Source: Sphingomonas sp. Leaf67
GTDB lineage: Bacteria > Pseudomonadota > Alphaproteobacteria > Sphingomonadales > Sphingomonadaceae
Direction of reading: 5' to 3'
Length of the DNA: 64,000 nucleotides
NCBI RefSeq assembly: GCF_001421965.1
Contig: NZ_LMLP01000001.1
Location: forward strand, 62,001 to 126,000
Of this stretch, positions 11,160 through 21,317 are shown in pieces (within the stretch, counting starts at the first letter, position 1; each line of letters begins with the position of its first letter). The translations under genes and the position numbers were made by a program. Below the pieces are notes generated by a model that was given only the letters and a program-made list of their open reading frames with translations, was not told the DNA's origin and made no database searches.

Positions 11160-11291
11160 TCAAAGGACGACTGCGAGAACCACTCCCCAGAACGGGATCG
11201 CCAGCAGGGTGCACAGGATTAACCCGGTCATGTTCGGCGGACGATCGCGCGGCCCTTCTATCACCGGACGGCGTTGACTAATGGTAACCAT
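11160..11291 (-). CDS. Small single-span membrane protein, 43 residues
   Basis: Short ORF starting at 11291. The N-terminal half is polar and Arg/Pro-rich (MVTISQRRPVIEGPRDRPPN) and the C-terminal half is one hydrophobic segment (TGLILCTLLAIPFWGVVLAV). A Shine-Dalgarno AGAGG lies about 9 bases upstream. Charge distribution predicts a cytoplasmic N-terminus. No family recognised. It lies on the same strand upstream of trxB with about 105 bp between. Confidence 0.6.
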   Translation of the reverse strand: MVTISQRRPVIEGPRDRPPNMTGLILCTLLAIPFWGVVLAVVL

Positions 11292-11809
11292 CTCCGAACC
11301 TCTCCGCTATCGTCGTTGAAGATGAACGAACAAAGCAGACAACGGTTCGATTTTGGGACACAAAAACCGGTAGCTCGTTCGCCGGTGTGGACTTCTGCGC
11401 CGCATCTTGCATCGCCGGGTTTGGACGGACGCGCGTTGTGATCCCGAACGACAGAACGGCAACCCTTACCAGACAAAGACTATATTGACGGCAGGATCGT
11501 CCGATCTGACGGTTCGCAACCGGGTCGCCTAAACGTGACGAACAGCTAACCGACTGGCACCCGGGCACCAAGCAGCGCAGTAGGTATAGGCGGTGTCCGA
11601 TTAAACACTAAAGTCAGATCCGACGCCGTCAGCTCACTCAGCCGATACGCAATGACTGAACATGCGACTTCGCGCACGCGAATATCACTTGCCACATCGG
11701 ATGTTATCGATCCTGCTTCAACAGGAACGTTGGAATGGCGTCCCGTCAGACATGGTCCGCAGTCCAGAGACCGGTAAGTCGAATGGACACGCCGTCGATA
11801 CTAATACGG
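11292..11809. other. 518-bp stretch without a recognisable gene
   Basis: Between the small membrane protein and tRNA-Met. Base composition is lower in G+C than the coding DNA around it. Short open frames occur on both strands but none has a ribosome site, biased codon use or recognisable protein. It could be decayed DNA from an integration beside the tRNA gene, or untranslated RNA; nothing firmer is visible. Confidence 0.5.
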
Positions 11810-11886
11810 TGGTAGCGAAGGAGGGATTTGAACCCCCGACCCCAGGATTATGATTCCCGTGCTCTAACCAACTGAGCTACTTCGCC
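11810..11886 (-). tRNA. tRNA-Met (anticodon CAT)
   Basis: 77-nt cloverleaf on the minus strand with encoded CCA. The 5' GGCGAAG pairs with CTTCGCT, with a G-T first pair. The D arm is GCTC..GAGC, the anticodon loop ATCATAA gives CAT, and the T arm is GGGGG-TTCAAAT-CCCTC. The paired first base suggests an elongator tRNA-Met; a lysidine-modified Ile tRNA cannot be excluded without identity-element analysis. Confidence 0.95.
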
Positions 11887-11936
11887 CCGCCACTTCCCGT
11901 CGGGAGGCGGCCCTATACGAACGGGAATCGTCGTGG

Positions 11937-12455
11937 TCAAGCGAACATGTGGCGAGAAAATGCTTCCCATGGGCCACCGCGATACCACCAGCTTGCCAAA
12001 CCTGCGATTTTGACCGGTCGCGGCGAAAATTCGGCGGACAGGGTTGCCATCAGGGCCTTGGCCTCGGCGGGCTCGACCTTGTTCTGGATAGTGACGTGCG
12101 GACGCCATCCGCTCCGGTCCTGTGGTATCAGCATCGAGCCGAAGGCATCGGCGAGATCGGCACGGATCGCTTCGAGATCGGGCGATTCGATGCGATAGGC
12201 GACGCCGCGACCCAAATTCATCAACCCGCCGATCCGCGCGACCGGTGCCGCCTGCCCACGCGTCGCCGCGTTCAAGCGGCGTTTGAGTTCGGCACCCAGC
12301 TCCGGTGCCAGATGATGGAACATCGTGCAGTGCGCCGCGAGTACGTTACGCTCCGGCGGGAAATACGCCCGACGCTGCCGCTCGAACCATGCCTGATCCT
12401 CGTGACCGAATACGGCGGTCACGATGATGGGAGCGGAAAGTGACGTGTCGGTCAA
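11937..12455 (-). CDS. 2'-5' RNA ligase family protein (2H phosphoesterase)
   Basis: 172 residues with the two H-x-T motifs that define 2H phosphoesterases: HCT at 42-44 and HVT at 120-122. Members include LigT/ThpR cyclic phosphodiesterases acting on RNA ends. The start is a TTG at 12455 overlapping the kup stop (TTGA); no ATG fits the conserved N-terminus. Probably translated from the kup message. The substrate is unknown. Confidence 0.85.
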   Translation of the reverse strand: MTDTSLSAPIIVTAVFGHEDQAWFERQRRAYFPPERNVLAAHCTMFHHLAPELGAELKRRLNAATRGQAAPVARIGGLMNLGRGVAYRIESPDLEAIRADLADAFGSMLIPQDRSGWRPHVTIQNKVEPAEAKALMATLSAEFSPRPVKIAGLASWWYRGGPWEAFSRHMFA

Positions 12456-14377
12456 ATTTCGACCTGACTACCCAGTTCGACCACGCGGTTGGTCGGCAGG
12501 CGGAAAAACTCCATCGCGCTTTCCGAATTCTGCAGCATCCAGGCGAACAGCTTCTCCCGCCAGATCATCATCCCGGGCCGAGAGGACGGCAACAGCGTCT
12601 GTCGGGCGAGGAAGAAGCTGGTGTCCATCATCCGGAAATCGCCACCACAGCAACCGACCACCTTCAAGGCCCCCGGTACGTCGGGATCCTGCATGAATCC
12701 GAATTTCAGGATCATGCGGTGGAAGCCCTGCCCCAGATCCTCGTTCTTGGTCCGCACTTCCGGATCGACATAGGGCGTATCGGCGATCTTGACCGTCAGC
12801 AGGATGACCCGGTCGTGCAGTACCTTGTTGTGCTTCAGGTTGTGCAACAGCGCGTGCGGGACACCCTCGGGCGTCGACGTCATGAACACCGCCGTGCCCG
12901 GCACCCGCGTCGCCGAACTTGCCGCCGACTGGATGAAGACCTTGATCGGCATCGCGGATTCACGCATCCGCTCGATCATCAGCTTGCGTCCCTTGGCCCA
13001 GGTCGTGAGCAGGACGAAGACGACGATCCCGACCAGCAACGGGAACCAGCCACCATCGGGAACCTTCGTCAGGTTCGACGCGAAATAGGCGCCGTCGATA
13101 CAGAGGAAGATCGCCATGAACGCCGCCACGGCGGCCACCGGCCAGTTCCAGACGCGCTTGACCAGCACCGCGATCATGCAGGTGCTGATGAACATCGTGC
13201 CAGTTACGGCAATGCCATAAGCCGCGGCGAGGTTCGACGATTCCTGAAACCCGAAGATCAGCAGCAGGACCATGATGAGCAACGCCCAGTTCACGGCGGG
13301 AATGTAGATCTGCCCGGCCGCATCCGCACTGGTATGCTCGATACGCAGACGGGGCATCAGGCCGAGTTGCACCGCCTGCTGCACCACCGAGAATGCGCCA
13401 GTGATGACCGCCTGGCTGGCGATGATCGTCGCAAGCGTCGCGAGGATGACCAGCGGCAGACGGAAATCCTCCGACGCCATGAAGAAGAACGGGTTGGACG
13501 CGGCAGCGGGGTTTTCGAGGAGTAGCGCGCCCTGCCCCAGATAATTGACCATCAGCGCCGGAAACACGCAGTACAGCCACGCGATCGATATCGGACGCCG
13601 TCCGAAATGACCCATATCAGCGTACAGCGCCTCCGCGCCGGTCACCGACAGCACGACCGACCCCAGCGCCAGAAACGCCATCACGCCGTCCTGCGCAAAG
13701 AAGCGTACTGCCCAGATCGGGTTCAGCGCCTGCATGATTTCCGGCCGGTCGAGGATGTTAATGATGCCAAGACCGATCAACGTCACGAAATAGGCAATCA
13801 TGATCGGCCCGAAGAGCCGCCCGACTCCTGCCGTCCCGACCGCCTGCAACCAGAACAGGGCGATCATGATGACCACCGCGATCGGGATCACGAACGGGTC
13901 GAACCCGGCATTCACGGTCGCCAGGCCCTCCACCGCCGACAGCACCGACACCGCCGGGGTAATCATGCAGTCGCCAAAGAACAGCGCGGTCGCCAGCACG
14001 CCGAGAATGACGAGGCTGGACGTCCAGCGACCACCGCCCGTCTTGCGCTGGATGAGGGCAAGCAGCGCAAGGCTGCCACCCTCACCATTATTGTCGGCAC
14101 GCATGATGATAAAGACGTATTTCAACGTCACGATCAGCATCAGCGACCAGAATACCAGGCTGACGACGCCGAAGATATTGACCTGATCGACTGGCAACCG
14201 GTGGTGACCGACAAAGGTCTCCTTCATCGCATAGAGCGGCGAGGTGCCGATATCGCCGTAGACAATGCCGAGCGCGCCGAGCGACAGCTTGGCGAGCGAC
14301 TGCGACGGGCCGTGATGGCCCGGTCCCTCGGCGGGAAGGTCGGTGGCTTCGCTGGAAGCCTCTCGGGAAAATATCAC
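12452..14377 (-). CDS. kup: Low-affinity potassium transporter Kup
   Basis: About 641-residue K+/H+ symporter with twelve membrane segments. Signature [22 protein letters not shown] lies near the N-terminus, then long hydrophobic segments and a cytoplasmic C-terminal domain ending ELGSQVEI. The start is uncertain: GTG 14377 gives usual family length; a TTG at 14434 in the same frame is also open. Neither has a convincing ribosome site. The 3' end overlaps the 2H phosphoesterase gene by 4 bp. Confidence 0.93.
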   Translation of the reverse strand: MIFSREASSEATDLPAEGPGHHGPSQSLAKLSLGALGIVYGDIGTSPLYAMKETFVGHHRLPVDQVNIFGVVSLVFWSLMLIVTLKYVFIIMRADNNGEGGSLALLALIQRKTGGGRWTSSLVILGVLATALFFGDCMITPAVSVLSAVEGLATVNAGFDPFVIPIAVVIMIALFWLQAVGTAGVGRLFGPIMIAYFVTLIGLGIINILDRPEIMQALNPIWAVRFFAQDGVMAFLALGSVVLSVTGAEALYADMGHFGRRPISIAWLYCVFPALMVNYLGQGALLLENPAAASNPFFFMASEDFRLPLVILATLATIIASQAVITGAFSVVQQAVQLGLMPRLRIEHTSADAAGQIYIPAVNWALLIMVLLLIFGFQESSNLAAAYGIAVTGTMFISTCMIAVLVKRVWNWPVAAVAAFMAIFLCIDGAYFASNLTKVPDGGWFPLLVGIVVFVLLTTWAKGRKLMIERMRESAMPIKVFIQSAASSATRVPGTAVFMTSTPEGVPHALLHNLKHNKVLHDRVILLTVKIADTPYVDPEVRTKNEDLGQGFHRMILKFGFMQDPDVPGALKVVGCCGGDFRMMDTSFFLARQTLLPSSRPGMMIWREKLFAWMLQNSESAMEFFRLPTNRVVELGSQVEI

Positions 14378-14540
14378 GGGCGCGGGGACCGCGCCGAAGT
14401 GGCAACGAAGTTGGTCATGTAGACCGCGTCCCAATGGTTTGAGCGCGGGCCGGTAGCACGCGCACCACAGCCGCGCAACGTTCGGTGATGGGCGCGGTCA
14501 CCTGCATGGCAGATGAACGACGTCACGCTCCAATTCCGCG

Positions 14541-17222
14541 CTACGGACGTATGCTGCCGATATCGATCGCCGCCGGTATCAACGCCAGATTTTCGATCGC
14601 GGCGAGCCCCCATTGCGATGCGGCATTGGTGCTGACGCCCGGCCATTCGACGACGCCACCGGACAGTTTGCGTCGGGGATCGCCCGGCCGTGTGCCAAGG
14701 CCAGCCTTGCCCGCGAAAAATTCGGTTGCCGCCCGTGTGGCGAGGCTCGCGTCACTCTCGGCCCACGCGGCGAAGGCGGTCAGTCGCGAATGCGCTTCGG
14801 CGAGATTTTCCGAACCCTCACGCGGTCCGAACCGCGCTTCGAACTCTGCGCGAGGGGCATTGTAATACCGGCAGTAGTCGAGCCACGCCTGGCGGTAGCG
14901 CGGCACGTCGAGCAGTTGCAGCAGCTCCGCATTGATCTCGACCGCCCCGAAGACCGCATTCAGATGCGATATCGATACCCTGTCACCGGGTCCGACGAAA
15001 CGCCCGCTGGCGAGATCATACGGTGCGCTTCCCGCGATCCAGCCATTTTTCAGACGGCCGATGCTGTCCATGCCTGCGATCAGCCGGTCGCGCCATTGCC
15101 GATCACCGGTGCGTTCCCATTCGGTCAGCCACGCAGCAGCAAGCGAGCACCACACCGTCCCGAACGACATCTCGATCAGTCCCGCCGACAATGTCGGACG
15201 TTCGCTGCCTGGAACCTTTCGTCCGATCTCGACCGTGGCCAGCGTCCGGTCCGACGTCAGCAGGTCACGCATCAGGTCGCCGACCCGTTCGTCTGCCGTC
15301 AGATAATAAAAGATCCGCCGGTAGGCGGCGTTGCTGATACGCGGTTGTTTAGAACTGTCACTGAAGTGTTGCACGCCGTGGCGCGTTCCCATGCCGCGGA
15401 AACGCCCCAGGTGATAAACGTCGACTTCGCCAGTATGACGCGTCATTGCCTCCGCCAGTCGGTACGCCTGTCCGCCGCCGGTGCGTAGCGCCTGCATCCA
15501 TAGCCACAGGTCCGGGGACAATTCGCTGTTCGCCCATGCAAAGCCGCCGATATCGTAGCGCCATTGATGCCGGTCGGCGTCATAACTGTGCATGACGTCG
15601 CCGTGGTTCCAGAAACCGTACCAATGCCGCCGATCGACTTCGCTCGCGTAGAAATCGACGAGATTGGTCAGCTGATCCTCGATGACGGTACGGTTGGGCG
15701 TCGAGCGATCGGGGAGGCTCCAATGGCCGAAGACCTTCGCCGCGTGCAGCCCGGCGGGATCGGCAACCAGTTGCGGGGGATCGGCGACAACCGATGCCAG
15801 CACCTTCAATCGCTCAGTCGGCGGAGTCGCTTCGAACGCCCACAGCATCAATTCGCTGGTGCGCGCGATCCCGGTGGCGCTGTCCCAGCCCGGCTCGTAA
15901 TCTTCGTAGGTTACCGCCAAGCCTTCGTTCTGGGCATCGAAATTATCCATTCCCATCACGCCGCGATAGGGCCGCAGATCCATCGCCCCGGCGCGCGGCG
16001 ACCAGAGCCACATCGTCAGGTCGGCGCTGTCGGCCGCAGCGTTCGTTATCGCGATCTCGGCCGGATGCCGTTGCCAAAACCAGCGCGCACCGATCGCGGC
16101 ACCGCCCTGCGGCGAACCGACATAGGCGAATCCGGGTGCCCGGCCGCCCTCCCCCGCATCGATCCAAGCTTGATCGGGGCCAGTGCGCTTGTGCAGCGTA
16201 AAGCCCTGTCCCGAGAATTGCGCCAGCGACACGTCGCTCCATGCCGGAATCCGCTCGAGCAGATCGCCGACCGGTTTCGCCATCGCCGTTGCGGGCGGCG
16301 TCGCCCGCCCGGCGATCTGCGCGAGGCGAGTGGCCTCGCCCGGATCGCGCCGCAGCCCGGTCAGCGGCCGCACCGCCTCGACAAACATCGCCCCGTCGTC
16401 GAGCGCGATCCGGACATGCCGGTCGTGCAGAGGTGCGGCCATCGGCACCGCCGCGGTCAAGCCGATTCCCGACACGAACAACGCCGCCGGATCGACGTCA
16501 TGGACGAAGCTGTGGACGATCCGCAGCCCCTGCGACCCGGCATAGGCGTAGAGGCGCACGACGAACGGCAGGACACGCTGACCGGGACCGACGTGATACC
16601 CCTCGACCTTCACCACCGCGCGGACCGGCCCGCGTTGCTCGACGCGCACGTCGTCGATGCGTCCCTTCAGCGACAGGCGCGGCCCTTCGGGCGATCCCTG
16701 CCGCAATTCCGCGACCAGTCCCGCTTCGCGCATCACGGTCCGGTCACCGCAGGTCGCGCGGCGGACCAGTGCGTCGCCCCTCCGGGCGATTTCCCAGCGA
16801 TAGTCGCCGGTAGCGATGACGATCGTGTCAACCTGTTCCTCGACCCGGACGGGCAAGGCAGGTTGCGGCGCACGGCCGGGGGCGACGACGACGGCCGCGC
16901 CCGGCATGGCGTCGGCGGGCAAGGCATGGGCCGTCCATTTGACGCTGCCATCGGGCCAGCTTGCCGTAGTCCAGCTCTGCGCGGGCAACGGACGCCCGGC
17001 GTCGTCACGCACCGTCCATCCTTGCCGCGCCGAAACCCGCCCGCGCGGCCATGCCATGCCGAAGGTCTGGCCGACATGCGCGGCCGGTGCCGCTCCCTCT
17101 ACCCAACCCGCGCGCGCTTCGACCGGTCGACGCCGATCGCTAGGCGCGGCGATGGCCGGCAGGCTGCGCAGCCCGGTCGCAAGCATGGTCGCGCCCAACA
17201 GGCCGCGGCGGGTGATCGGCAT
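14541..17222 (-). CDS. Exo-rhamnogalacturonan lyase-like enzyme (PL26-type), Tat-exported
   Basis: 893 residues. N-terminus MPITRRGLLGATMLATGL is a Tat signal (twin Arg5-Arg6), with likely cleavage after AIAA near residue 26. A beta-rich N-terminal region (about 30-390) precedes a long alpha/alpha-barrel-like part (WYGFWNHGDVMHSYD near 550, MTRHTGEVDVYHLGRF near 620), the layout of PL26 exo-rhamnogalacturonan lyases (PcRGLX type). It would remove unsaturated disaccharides from rhamnogalacturonan-I chain ends. It is third in the minus-strand unit after the TonB receptor and DUF6250-like gene, 17 bp behind the latter, with ribosome site GGAGAGA. Activity is inferred from family and locus. Confidence 0.8.
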   Translation of the reverse strand: MPITRRGLLGATMLATGLRSLPAIAAPSDRRRPVEARAGWVEGAAPAAHVGQTFGMAWPRGRVSARQGWTVRDDAGRPLPAQSWTTASWPDGSVKWTAHALPADAMPGAAVVVAPGRAPQPALPVRVEEQVDTIVIATGDYRWEIARRGDALVRRATCGDRTVMREAGLVAELRQGSPEGPRLSLKGRIDDVRVEQRGPVRAVVKVEGYHVGPGQRVLPFVVRLYAYAGSQGLRIVHSFVHDVDPAALFVSGIGLTAAVPMAAPLHDRHVRIALDDGAMFVEAVRPLTGLRRDPGEATRLAQIAGRATPPATAMAKPVGDLLERIPAWSDVSLAQFSGQGFTLHKRTGPDQAWIDAGEGGRAPGFAYVGSPQGGAAIGARWFWQRHPAEIAITNAAADSADLTMWLWSPRAGAMDLRPYRGVMGMDNFDAQNEGLAVTYEDYEPGWDSATGIARTSELMLWAFEATPPTERLKVLASVVADPPQLVADPAGLHAAKVFGHWSLPDRSTPNRTVIEDQLTNLVDFYASEVDRRHWYGFWNHGDVMHSYDADRHQWRYDIGGFAWANSELSPDLWLWMQALRTGGGQAYRLAEAMTRHTGEVDVYHLGRFRGMGTRHGVQHFSDSSKQPRISNAAYRRIFYYLTADERVGDLMRDLLTSDRTLATVEIGRKVPGSERPTLSAGLIEMSFGTVWCSLAAAWLTEWERTGDRQWRDRLIAGMDSIGRLKNGWIAGSAPYDLASGRFVGPGDRVSISHLNAVFGAVEINAELLQLLDVPRYRQAWLDYCRYYNAPRAEFEARFGPREGSENLAEAHSRLTAFAAWAESDASLATRAATEFFAGKAGLGTRPGDPRRKLSGGVVEWPGVSTNAASQWGLAAIENLALIPAAIDIGSIRP

Positions 17223-17239
17223 GGTCGTCTCTCCGATGA

Positions 17240-17926
17240 TCAGGGCCGGGAAATCTTCAACCGGCGAATGCGCAAATGGCTTTGCGTCGTCCGGATCGCG
17301 AACCAGCCGCTGCGATAGGGATTGGGGTCGGTCATCGCGAAGAGCGAGCGGCCGTCGCGTTCCACCGCGATCCGGTTCCCGTCCGCAATCAGCGCGATCC
17401 GGGTCCAGCGATTGGGCTGCAACATGGCGGGCGGGTCGGCGCGATCATGTTCGGGCAGCAACGGCCGGTCGCCGGCGCGTCCGGTATAGCGGCGCATCCG
17501 CGTGGTCGTATTCCGGTTGCCGCCGATACCGACATAATAGGTGGTCAGCGTATCATAGTCCTCGAACCGGCCACTACGGCGTCGATCGAGGACCGCCTGA
17601 TCGATCGCCGCCGGATCGGTCGCCATCCAGAAGGCGTTGAGGTCGCTCACCTGATCGTTCGGCCCGCCTGCCGACACCGGCATGGCATCGAACGTGATCC
17701 GCACGGGACCATCGAGACGTCGGGGATACCAGAGGGTCAGCCCGCGCGGTGTATCGATGTCGATCACGCCGCCGGGTAGAAACCGGACACGGGCCGAGGG
17801 CGATTCCGCTTCGGTGCGCCATGCGGGCGGCCCATCGTGAATATGGGCACAACCGGCGGTCGCCAGTGCCAACGCGAATAGTACCGGCCGGCCGCGATGT
17901 TCGACGACGCGGCCGGCCGATGGCAT
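17240..17926 (-). CDS. DUF6250-like lipoprotein of the rhamnogalacturonan locus
   Basis: 228 residues. A lipoprotein signal ends LATAGC near residue 28. The mature part looks like a jelly-roll/concanavalin-like beta domain (LTLWYPRRLDGPVRITFDAMPV, TRIALIADGNRIAVERDG, SGWFAIRTTQSHLRIRRLKI), matching the DUF6250 type often found near pectin genes. It may bind or cut oligosaccharides at the outer membrane. ATG 17926 overlaps the receptor stop by one base (TGATG); a GTG one codon earlier is also possible. Co-transcribed with receptor and lyase. Confidence 0.7.
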   Translation of the reverse strand: MPSAGRVVEHRGRPVLFALALATAGCAHIHDGPPAWRTEAESPSARVRFLPGGVIDIDTPRGLTLWYPRRLDGPVRITFDAMPVSAGGPNDQVSDLNAFWMATDPAAIDQAVLDRRRSGRFEDYDTLTTYYVGIGGNRNTTTRMRRYTGRAGDRPLLPEHDRADPPAMLQPNRWTRIALIADGNRIAVERDGRSLFAMTDPNPYRSGWFAIRTTQSHLRIRRLKISRP

Positions 17927-20900
17927 CACAGCTTGAACTGCGCACCGATGAAGATACGGCGACCGCTGTCGGTATATTCGATCGGCCGGGCGTCATCGAT
18001 GTACGACCGGGACAGTTCGTTGGTCAGATTCAGCGCCTCGAAGAACATGCTGTACTGCGGGGTGATGCGGAACTGCACCTTGGCGTCGACATAGGTTTCG
18101 CCACGACGATAGACCGGGTTGTTGGCGCTCGACGCATCGACCGCCGCGATCAGATAGTCGGTGCGCTTGTTGTAGCTGACGCGCGCGTTCAACCAGTCCT
18201 TGTCGTAGAAAATGCTGCCATTGTACGTGAACTTCGACAGGCCTGGGAAGTCGTCGATAGCCTCCCCGGTCGCCTGGTTGGTCAGCGTGCTGTTCAGCGC
18301 GCGGCTGAAGGTGAAGTTGCCGTTGACGCCGAAGCCGTCGAGCGGTGCCGGCAGGAACGAGAACACCGTCGATGCGCTGAACTCGAACCCGTCGAGCTTC
18401 GCCCCGAAACCGTTCCTCGGCTGGCGCACGGTGTACAGCACGCCGTCGTTGAACAGGTCGACACCGGCGATGACCGACGCAGGCAGAATGAAGCTTTTAA
18501 TATCCTTGTAATAATATCCGACGCTGACGACGGTGTCGGCATTGGGATACCATGCGGCGTTCAGGTCGTACTGATCGGCGCGATATGGCTTCAGCGCCGG
18601 ATTGCCGGCCGAGCAGGTGTCTTCGCCCGCAATCGTGTCGGCGAGGTCGATCACGCAGTTGACCGCCGGCGACAGATCGCTCGGCCGCGGCCGCGCGAGA
18701 TTCTTGGCATAGGTTGCGCGGACGAACAGGTTGGGCCGTACTTCGAGCGACAGGTTCGCGGCGGGCAACCAGTCGTGATAATCGTTGGACAGGGTGACTT
18801 CCTGCACCGCGACCGTCACGACCTCGATCACCGCCGGAATGCCGGGAACGCCGGTACCCGGCCGCACCCGGCTTTCGCGCCGCGTGTTGCTGCTGGTCGA
18901 ATCGTCCTTGGTGTAGGTGTAGCGCATGCCGGCGTTGCCGGTCAGGTTCATGCCGAACACCTCGGTGCCAAAATTCGCGCGCAGATACCCGGCCACGATC
19001 TTTTCGCTGATAATGTAACCCGGAATCTGCGGCAGGCCATCGGCCTCACGCACCCGGCTCTGGTTGAAGTTCGACAGGTCGTAGAACCGCGACAGGTTGG
19101 CGAAATCGAACAGTGGCTGGGCCAACCGTGGCGGGGCTCCGTCGATCCCCTTGATCCCGGTGAACAGCGGCGCGCCGCCGGTAAGGCCGCTGTTGGCCGC
19201 GAGGAACTGCTGATACTGCGCCGGGGTGAAGTAGGTGACGCCGGCCGCGGGGCCGGTGGCCGGCGGCGAGCCGATCACGGTCGAGAGCGACACGTTGTTG
19301 TTGTACTGGAACACTGCCGGACGCCCGACGATGCCCGCCGCCGGAACCGCGGTCACGGCCGGCGACAACAGCCTCCCGCCGCCCGCGCCATAGGACACGA
19401 GATCCTGGTTGCGATACTGCCCGCCGAATTTGATGCTCTTGAGGAAGCCCCAGTCGAGATCATAGTCGACGTCGAGCTTCAGCTGGTCCTCCGCCGAGTC
19501 CGCCTGGCTCGGGCGATACTGCACCGACGGTCCGGACTGAACCAGCAACTGGCCGTTGGCACCGCGGCGGGTGTTGTCGCCGTAGGAGCCGATGTCGGCG
19601 GGATCGAAATTGCTGGGAAACGTCACCACCGGCAGCCCGGCGTCGTTCCGGCGATCGAAGCTGATCCCCGACACGCCGGTCGTGATCGAAACCAGATTGG
19701 TTTCGTTGACCTGGCTGCCTTCCGACCGGGAGGCCAGGAAGATCATCTTCATCCGGTCGAGGTCCCATTTGAACCCGGTCTGGAGGTAGCGCGTGTTGCT
19801 GTCGAAGCTGAAATCGCGACGCTGGACGCCGACGATGTTGCTTGCCCCAGCCGAATTCGCGATCGCACCCGACCCGGTCGGGGTCACGCCGTTCAACGCG
19901 GAGGTCCAGCTTGTCAGGATATGGTCCTCGGTCGTGACGAACGACTGGGTCGGGCGCGCCCGCGACGTGCCCCCGGCGGCATTGGCGGCGAGCGCCGCAT
20001 CGAGATTGTAGCGGGTGAAGTCGCCGTTGCTGAGGGACAGGCCGGCACCGCTCAGACCACCGCCCATGTTCAGGCCATAGTTGGTGTCGCGCAGATTCTG
20101 GTTACGATAGTTCAGCTGGACCTGGCCCCACGCCGAGAAATTATCGGCCAGCTGGACCTGCGCCTGAAAATCGACCGACGTCCGCGCGTCGGTACGCTCC
20201 TGATTGCGATAGCGCACCGAACCCGGTGACCAGTCGAAGAACTGGTCTTCGCAGGCAAGGCGGTTGGCGGTCGCGAGCGCGGCCGTCGTGCCGGTCGTGC
20301 CCGCGCAGCTCTCATAGGTGCCGAAATTGGCATAAGCGGGATTGGCGACCGTTTTTTCGGTCGAGCGATCGAAGTCGAAATACCGCTGCCAGTTGGTGTT
20401 GGCGACCGAATCGCCGCGCGTGTCGACGACACTGTGCGTGACGTTGAACAGCACGCCCAGCCGCCCGTCGAACAGGTCCGAGCGGCCCGCCGTCAGATTG
20501 AAGCGCGGACGCCATTTCTCGGTCAGGTTCAGCCGCTGCGCCTCGCCCTTGACGCTGAACAACGGTTTGGTGAGTTCGAGCGGACGGCGCGTCTCGACGC
20601 GCACGGTGCCGCCGATGCCGCCTTCGGTCAGGTCGACGGTATAGCCCTTATACACGTCGATCGACTTGACCAGCTCAACCGCCAGTTCGCGGAAGTCGCC
20701 GCTGCGGCTGCCGTCGGGTGCCTGCTGGCTGACGCCGTTGATCTCGATACGGTTCAGGTCGGGTTCGACGCCGCGGATCGAGACTTTCGACCCTTCGCCG
20801 AAGTCGCGCTGAAGCTGGACACCGGTGATGCGGGCCAGCGCCTCACCGACGTTCTTGTCGGGGAAGCTGGCAATATCCTCCGCAACGATCGAGTCGACGA

Positions 20901-21147
20901 CGGTGTCGGCGTTCTTCTTGCGGGCGTTGGCGGACTGCAGCGAGGCGCGGGTGCCGGTGACCAGAATTTCGGCTTCCTGGTCGAGCGGATCGGTCGGCGA
21001 GGTGCGGACCTCATCAGTCGTCGTCGTGTTACCCGTTTTCGGTGCGACCTGTGCCAGTGCCGGTACGCTGCCCAGTGCAACGATCAGCGCAAGCCCGGAA
21101 GCGGCACCGCGAAGCTGCATTCCACGGATATTGGCGAACGACGTCAT
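17926..21147 (-). CDS. TonB-dependent receptor for rhamnogalacturonan oligosaccharides (predicted)
   Basis: 1073-residue outer-membrane transporter. Signal peptide to about residue 32 (ends ALAQ). The plug domain is near 60-200: VDSIVAEDIASFPDKNVGEAL, ITGVQLQRDFGEGSKVSIRG, then a 22-strand barrel ending IFIGAQFKL with a terminal aromatic-hydrophobic strand. The long barrel and the SFPDKN plug are typical of carbohydrate-type receptors in sphingomonads and caulobacters. It heads the minus-strand unit and is divergent from the PL11 lyase operon, so the substrate is probably rhamnogalacturonan-I oligomers. Specificity is inferred from context only. Confidence 0.9.
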   Translation of the reverse strand: MTSFANIRGMQLRGAASGLALIVALGSVPALAQVAPKTGNTTTTDEVRTSPTDPLDQEAEILVTGTRASLQSANARKKNADTVVDSIVAEDIASFPDKNVGEALARITGVQLQRDFGEGSKVSIRGVEPDLNRIEINGVSQQAPDGSRSGDFRELAVELVKSIDVYKGYTVDLTEGGIGGTVRVETRRPLELTKPLFSVKGEAQRLNLTEKWRPRFNLTAGRSDLFDGRLGVLFNVTHSVVDTRGDSVANTNWQRYFDFDRSTEKTVANPAYANFGTYESCAGTTGTTAALATANRLACEDQFFDWSPGSVRYRNQERTDARTSVDFQAQVQLADNFSAWGQVQLNYRNQNLRDTNYGLNMGGGLSGAGLSLSNGDFTRYNLDAALAANAAGGTSRARPTQSFVTTEDHILTSWTSALNGVTPTGSGAIANSAGASNIVGVQRRDFSFDSNTRYLQTGFKWDLDRMKMIFLASRSEGSQVNETNLVSITTGVSGISFDRRNDAGLPVVTFPSNFDPADIGSYGDNTRRGANGQLLVQSGPSVQYRPSQADSAEDQLKLDVDYDLDWGFLKSIKFGGQYRNQDLVSYGAGGGRLLSPAVTAVPAAGIVGRPAVFQYNNNVSLSTVIGSPPATGPAAGVTYFTPAQYQQFLAANSGLTGGAPLFTGIKGIDGAPPRLAQPLFDFANLSRFYDLSNFNQSRVREADGLPQIPGYIISEKIVAGYLRANFGTEVFGMNLTGNAGMRYTYTKDDSTSSNTRRESRVRPGTGVPGIPAVIEVVTVAVQEVTLSNDYHDWLPAANLSLEVRPNLFVRATYAKNLARPRPSDLSPAVNCVIDLADTIAGEDTCSAGNPALKPYRADQYDLNAAWYPNADTVVSVGYYYKDIKSFILPASVIAGVDLFNDGVLYTVRQPRNGFGAKLDGFEFSASTVFSFLPAPLDGFGVNGNFTFSRALNSTLTNQATGEAIDDFPGLSKFTYNGSIFYDKDWLNARVSYNKRTDYLIAAVDASSANNPVYRRGETYVDAKVQFRITPQYSMFFEALNLTNELSRSYIDDARPIEYTDSGRRIFIGAQFKL

Positions 21148-21272
21148 GCAAACCCCTCCTCATGTCTGGCACGGCGCGTTGGTGTTCCCCGTCGCCGATT
21201 AAATTCGCTTTGCTCGACATTGCGTACCGTCGAATGGACGGGTTGCAAAGCAGAATCTTCGCAATATGATAT

Positions 21273-21294
21273 TTGTGTCCATATGGTGAGACAA
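21273..21294. promoter_or_regulatory. Inverted repeat in the divergent rhamnogalacturonan control region
   Basis: TTGTGTC, eight bases, GAGACAA: seven-base arms with one mismatch, between the receptor and PL11 start codons, 23 bp before the PL11 ATG. CAATATG occurs on both sides (21262-21268 and 21292-21298). It could be a GntR- or LacI-type operator serving both directions. No regulator gene lies beside it. Confidence 0.35.
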
Positions 21295-21317
21295 TATGGG
21301 TAGCGGGAGAGTGGGTT

